The position numbers were made by a program, and so were the translations under genes. DNA of 64,000 nt, taken from positions 68,016,166-68,080,165 of the forward strand of contig OY288249.1 in assembly GCA_958450325.1 (NCBI GenBank), written 5' to 3'. Of this stretch, positions 59,285 to 64,000 are shown piece after piece; the stretch's first letter is position 1, and each line of letters begins with the position of its first letter. The DNA is from Agrostemma githago. Its lineage: Eukaryota; Streptophyta; Magnoliopsida; Caryophyllales; Caryophyllaceae. The notes under the pieces were generated by a model. It was given only the letters and a program-made list of their open reading frames with translations. It made no database searches and was not told where the DNA came from.

Positions 59285-59575
59285 ATTATACTGAGACCAA
59301 ACAAGATTGTGTTGGCCTAGTTGAAAGTATTGTTGCTCGGGTTCAAAGCTTGGGAGATCTTAAATTGTCTTATGCAAGGAGATTAACTTTGGTCCAGGCA
59401 ATCTTGTCTCATTCATAATTACCGGGCCATATTTTTTTATCCTGCCCAAAGGCATTATTGCCAGAATTTACACTATATGCCAGAATTTCTTGTGGGTTGG
59501 TACAACCAAGATGCAGAGAGTTGCTTTAGTGGCATGGGATAATGTGTGTCAGCCTAAATCAGAAGGCGGTATTTT
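59285..59575 (+). pseudogene. fragment of a LINE reverse-transcriptase C-terminal region
   Basis: Translates in pieces as VARVQSLGDLKLSYARRLTL and VQAILSH, then after frame changes IPKG-like and NFLWVG-like segments, WDNVCQPKSEGG. This order (KLSYAGR-type, then QAVL, a W-rich helix, then W..VC.PK.EGGL) is the region between reverse transcriptase and the zf-RVT domain of plant L1-type LINEs. At least one frameshift or stop lies within 290 bp and neither terminus is present, so it is a dead fragment. The frame at 58996-59271 just upstream has no recognisable homology. Confidence 0.75.
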
Positions 59576-59579
59576 TAAT

Positions 59580-61880
59580 TTATACATTTTATTAAAGATT
59601 TATCATTTTATTCAAATTATAATTATAATAACGTTGTTGTCATCGTAGTTAGCCTTATTTTTAATCAACAAAAGTTTATATATTGATAATCAGATACAAA
59701 TTCTCATTATAAGACGATATTTACAAGACTTAATAAAAAAACAATCATTTTAACCTAAGATAAAAAAAATTGTTCATTCCAAAATTAATACGAAGTATTT
59801 GATGCGAAGTATCTATATTCTATATATTCTATTCAAACCCAAACAAACCTTCATCCATCTATCCATTCATCCATCATTTGCTTAATGTTATATTCTAATA
59901 AGGTCACATGTTCTACTCTAATTGGACAAAACAACTAAACCAACATCCACTTGGTCAACAATGAGTGTTACAAAAAAAAACTAAAAGCAATCAATTAAGA
60001 AAGAAAAAAGAAGAGAGGAATAGCTCCTCGACTCTTATCTCGCTTCATGTTCCCCTTCCATATTTAACAAGTGTACTTTCATCTTATAACTTTATATCTC
60101 ATTTTCAGCAATAATAATATCTTACGTTTTTACACACAGGCCAATAGGCCATCGTTATTGAGTTATCACATTAACGTCAAATAGGACGACATACTCTATT
60201 TCCTGTTTATGATATTACAAATGACTTTGAAAGTAAATAGAGTTACAAAGACATGAGATCGAAACTAATATGTATAAATAAATAGTTAAATAAATATTGG
60301 ACAATGAGACATAAAGACGGAACTACAAATTACAAAGGGCATAAAACAATATAGTCAGTGCACGGATGTGGCGACTAGTTTGTCATTTATACATCAAACA
60401 TCTTAAAAATAAAACTAAAAGTAGAAGAATCAAATTGATGCTTCTATTTTTAAGGCCAAGAACCAATTTTTGAAATTTTTAAAAAAAGTTGTTAAGTTGC
60501 GAAAAAAGGTGTGTTTGGCCAAGTAGAAACTTATAAAAGTCAAAAAAACTTACAAAAGTTAGGCCAAACAACACCTTATATATACTACCAGTATATACTT
60601 GTGAAGTACTCCCTCCGAGTTTCTATCATTTACCCATATTCTTTTTTTGGCTGAGTTTGATCTTTTACCCACTTTCTGTTTTAGAAAGTAAATGTGTGGT
60701 TCATATTTACCCATCCATTTCTCTCTCTTCCTCTTTCTTTTTTAAGAACTCATTTTCCCTTCCTTAATTTTCACTCCAAAACCAAATGGGGCAATCATAA
60801 GAACTCAGAGGGAGTATATATTATTGATTGATTTCTCCTATATATTAGAAAAAGAAAAAGAACATTAAGATAAAGAAGTAACGGTACGTACTAAAGCCTA
60901 AAGCCCTAAATTAAACTCCCTCCCCACCACTAAGATTTTCCTTCAAAACTTTCATTATTCATCCATTATACTCTCTTCCTATTGACTACTTTTGACATCT
61001 TGAACCCCACCAAACAATTTACAACCTTTTATTACTCAATCCTTATTCCTTGTGCCATTCACAAATGGGAACATCATTGTGGGGGGAGGGAGTATTCTAG
61101 TTTTTGAAAACAAGCAAATGACAAGAATTCAAACCTAGTACGAGTAATAACATTTTTACCCCTTACAAATCCAGCTTGCTTGAGTCGAGCTCGAGACAGA
61201 AATCCAGTGCACAGGCTGGAGCTCAAGCCGAGTAGCCATAGGCCCGTGCTAAGATAGACTCATTATCACCCCTAGTTGGAAAGTGGAAAAAGTTCACTTT
61301 ATATTGTATTTTTTTCAAGTTTGGGTGAAGGTGGAACTAAATTACAACATTTGAAGGAATGAATACACATTAGCAGATTACCTTTAGACCGGAATACACA
61401 ACACAAGCATAAGTTGAGGTCTTTAAGGCAGGCAAAGGATTAATTAATCAAATACAGTAATAAAGCACATATAAAATCCGCACACGGAGGAATGACAAAC
61501 CCAAAATTGCTCAAAATTGCTCAAAAATACTTGTCACTCAAGTGCAATCCATCCATGGAGACCCTTAAAAGTGTCTTAAACCCAAGCTTATGATGAGTAG
61601 TGTTATGACATTACACCTTTGCAACCAACCTTTTTAGTATGATTTGATAAATAGGTATGACAGCCAACAATCGGATCATTTTCATCTTCATGAATGACGC
61701 TCAAGATATACACGGTACGGCCAAAACCACCACATCAGCCCTTAATCATGCATGCATCACACCGAAGAGGTGATCACATGGATGAAATTAAATGACGGGA
61801 AATGAATAACTATAAACAAAGGCGACAAACCATATCACGCCACAAGCAGACTACGATACTTCCCCTTTGATTTGGGAGAG
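59580..61880. other. intergenic, AT-rich
   Basis: No gene seen in 2.3 kb. It contains one Stowaway MITE (60609-60814), short foldback DNA near 60430-60580, and at its right end the presumed 3' UTR of the importin gene. Confidence 0.5.
60609..60814. mobile_element. Stowaway-like MITE, 206 bp
   Basis: Ends CTCCCTCCGAGTTTCTATCA and the complement of CTCCCTCTGAGTTCTTATGA, flanked by TA (60607-60608 and 60815-60816). Confidence 0.75.
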
Positions 61881-61894
61881 GCAATGCATCGTTG

Positions 61895-63528
61895 TTATTG
61901 AGAGAGGATGGACTGGAGGGCGAGTTGTTGCTGAGGTTGGAGTGACGACCAAGTTGAGGCAAGAGTCGCTGGTGGCAAAGTTTGTTGCAGTTGCCTTAAT
62001 AAGTTTATCATTCGGCTCACTGTTTGCTCTGTTGCCAGATCTTTGCCAGCACACAGGACCTACATCCGTGATGAACCAAGGAGAATGTCAAATAAGTACA
62101 CCAAGAAGCAGATAAGGTTTAACAAAATGGTACAAAGACTCATCAACACGAAAAACGTAGGTCTTTGGCTATTTTGGTCATTTACATTGAGAGTGTTCCT
62201 ACAAGACAATCGAAGGACGGCCAACAACATCCTAAAAATGAAAGATATCGAGGAAAACAAGAGTTCATAAATCGGACTAGGAATAATGGGATCCTATCAG
62301 GTTAAGGAAGACAAAAGACAGACAAAAATGTGTGCTTGTAAGAATTTGGGAACTAAAACTTGTTTTGAACTGAAGATATCTCACTCGTTATGAGATGAGA
62401 CTTAATGACTGATAATTAAGTTGAATCCATACACAAAAATCCCGTTTCCGAAGTAGTAGCATTGAAACAGTCAGCCTCCGAGTCTAATACTCCGTATGTA
62501 ACTGCAGTATCTAGTCCACGATACCCATAAACGCTAAAACCAATAAAATTCAGCAGAATACATGAATGCATATACCTCAGCAAAGACTGCAACAATTCTA
62601 GGCAGATGATGGTTGTTTGGCCCTAACAAATCCACATCCGACCTGCAGAGAAGCCAGGAAATAAGTTCAGATACTGGATGCTATGGTAAGCAGAACTTGA
62701 GCTTCCAGGACCCAGCATACATTGATTATTTATTTACCTCTCAACCATGAAACAGAGTTGTTCATGCACAACCTTGGCTTCAATTAAATCTCCTTTAATT
62801 GGCAAACAATTCAGCCACATAGGAACAATCTATAAACAACAGAAGGAAAACAGTAGTCACCAACTCGCCGCCATGTGCTACATATTAGTTAAAAGCATCA
62901 GTTCTTAAATAATACTATTATCTAAATACCTGCGCAGCATCGATGTTATCACGATGGAATTGGCAAACTTTGCCAAGAGCAGAAACAGCATTATCATATG
63001 CCATCACATTTTCGGAATGCGTAGCATTCGGGTGCCCTATTACAGCATTTAGTCTTGAAAGGCTCTCTGAAAAGAAAATTGTGTATCGTTATGTTAGCAG
63101 ATAGCACATATCTATGTAAGACAACAATCTAAACAAAAAGTGAAATAATAACCTCCAACAAGAGGCTTGAATACAGATCCGCCAAGCTCTGCACAAACGC
63201 CAAGACCATAGACAGCTGCCTGGAAAACAGCATAAGATAAAAGTTAAAGAAGATCTGAGCGAAGAAAAAAAGCACTAGTGGAGCTAGAAACACACCTGTC
63301 GAACATCAGGACTTTCATCATTGCAGGCTTCCAAAAGGAAAGGAAGGAAGGTATCATAGTATCTGGACCACCAAAGTACATGATAAATACACAGAGAATC
63401 AAGAACAATTATATCTTAAAACTGCAAATTAAGAGTCCCTACTTAAGAGCTGCTTCACGACAGTGCTCCACAACATCATCAAATATACAAATAGCTATCC
63501 TTCTTTCTTCAGCTGTTTTATCCTTACC
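61895..63528 (-). CDS. importin-5-like beta-karyopherin, C-terminal 226 residues (partial, 7 exons)
   Basis: Nuclear import receptor of the importin-5/Kap121 type, built of HEAT repeats. Exons (minus): 63528-63443, 63362-63296, 63219-63153, 63066-62930, 62829-62738, 62642-62576, 62059-61895; all junctions are GT-AG and in frame. Readable segments: RRIAICIFDDVVEHCREAAL, YYDTFLPFLLEACNDESPDV, AAVYGLGVCAELGG, NAVSALGKVCQFHRD, MWLNCLPIKGDLIEAKVVH, SDVDLLGPNNHHLPRIV, and the end LPPATLASTWSSLQPQQQLA closing at the stop at 61895-61897. These match the end of importin-5 family members (about 1,100 aa in full), so roughly the last fifth is here. The remainder lies beyond the right edge; 63529-64000 appears to be intron. 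Confidence 0.93.
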
Positions 63529-64000
63529 CTGTGTGTCAATACACCACATGTTGTATCAGTCTTAGAGGCAGAAACATATGAAAAGCGAAATTGTAAATGG
63601 GTAGTTAAGAGCTAGAAGGGTTACATTTCATCAATACAAAGAGTCAAACATCAATTAATTTACCCAGACTTTTCAAGCAAATAAAATGTAATGAGAAAAT
63701 GCCCTGACTTAATTTAAGGAGCAATGACAACGATGAACATTTTTTTTAAAATGCAAGATGAACAAATAGTTTGTCAGCCAATATCGTGGAAATGGGGAAC
63801 GAACAGAGGATAGATCCAAAATGATATACATGGCTCGACATTCAAACCAAACTACTCATTCCTTTTTTGGTAAATTTTTTTACCAAACATCCTTATTTCG
63901 TTCCTTTATTTACAACCTAGTGTCATTATACCCTTTAATAAACATCTACCAACTTACATGTGGACCCACTTAAAAGACATTTATACCCTTACTTTTTCTA
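63529..64000 (-). other. intron of the importin-5-like gene at the window edge
   Basis: No further importin exon is readable. AT-rich, with a weak foldback near 63865-63885 (TTTGGTAAA...TTTACCAAA) that may belong to a MITE cut by the window edge. Confidence 0.5.

Overview
The window is nuclear DNA of a flowering plant, most likely a eudicot. The genes are split by many short AT-rich introns, the proteins match plant families closely, and the intergenic space is filled with nested LTR retrotransposons, Helitrons and Stowaway/Tourist-type MITEs. The order or genus cannot be fixed from the sequence.

Layout. (1) 0.5-7.0 kb: a + strand YTH-domain m6A reader (ECT family). (2) 7.35-23.08 kb: a four-level nest. 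A short non-autonomous Helitron received a gypsy-type LTR element that survives as a 2.7 kb solo LTR. An Athila/Tat-like element with 1.6 kb LTRs and a tRNA-Asp primer site landed 2 bp beyond it. A nearly intact copia element sits inside that one. (3) 23.2-24.2 kb: a LINE-like fragment. (4) 24.76-30.86 kb: CCT8, the theta subunit of the cytosolic chaperonin (+). (5) 32.33-34.92 kb: nCBP/4EHP, an eIF4E-family cap-binding protein (+). (6) 35.89-38.30 kb: DTC, the mitochondrial di/tricarboxylate carrier (-), convergent with nCBP. (7) 39.18-42 kb: a minus-strand Helitron 3' end carrying an RPA70-like gene. (8) 42-46.5 kb: AT-rich duplicated repeats. (9) 46.55-54.57 kb: an 8,024 bp Helitron with exact termini, supported by empty-site copies in the same window. 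Its interior is a degenerate array whose units pair a TCCCACATCG element with a TATA box about 32 bp downstream, the layout of plant Pol II snRNA promoters. (10) 54.6-57.6 kb: more repeat copies and two MITEs. (11) 57.67-58.62 kb: an intronless AP2/ERF factor of the RAP2.11/ERN type (-). (12) 59.3-59.6 kb: a broken LINE fragment. (13) 61.9-63.5 kb: the last seven exons of an importin-5-like gene (-), whose 5' part lies beyond the window.

The host genes are housekeeping and regulatory genes with no evident functional link to one another. The strongest candidate for something undescribed is the array of snRNA-promoter-like modules inside the 46.5-54.6 kb Helitron. Also notable are three GC-AG introns in two neighbouring genes, a copia element with TA...CA LTR ends and a damaged RNase H, and an RPA-like gene whose reading frame slips at one splice junction. 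Exon boundaries were placed by eye from splice signals, reading frame and remembered family sequences; no alignment was run.
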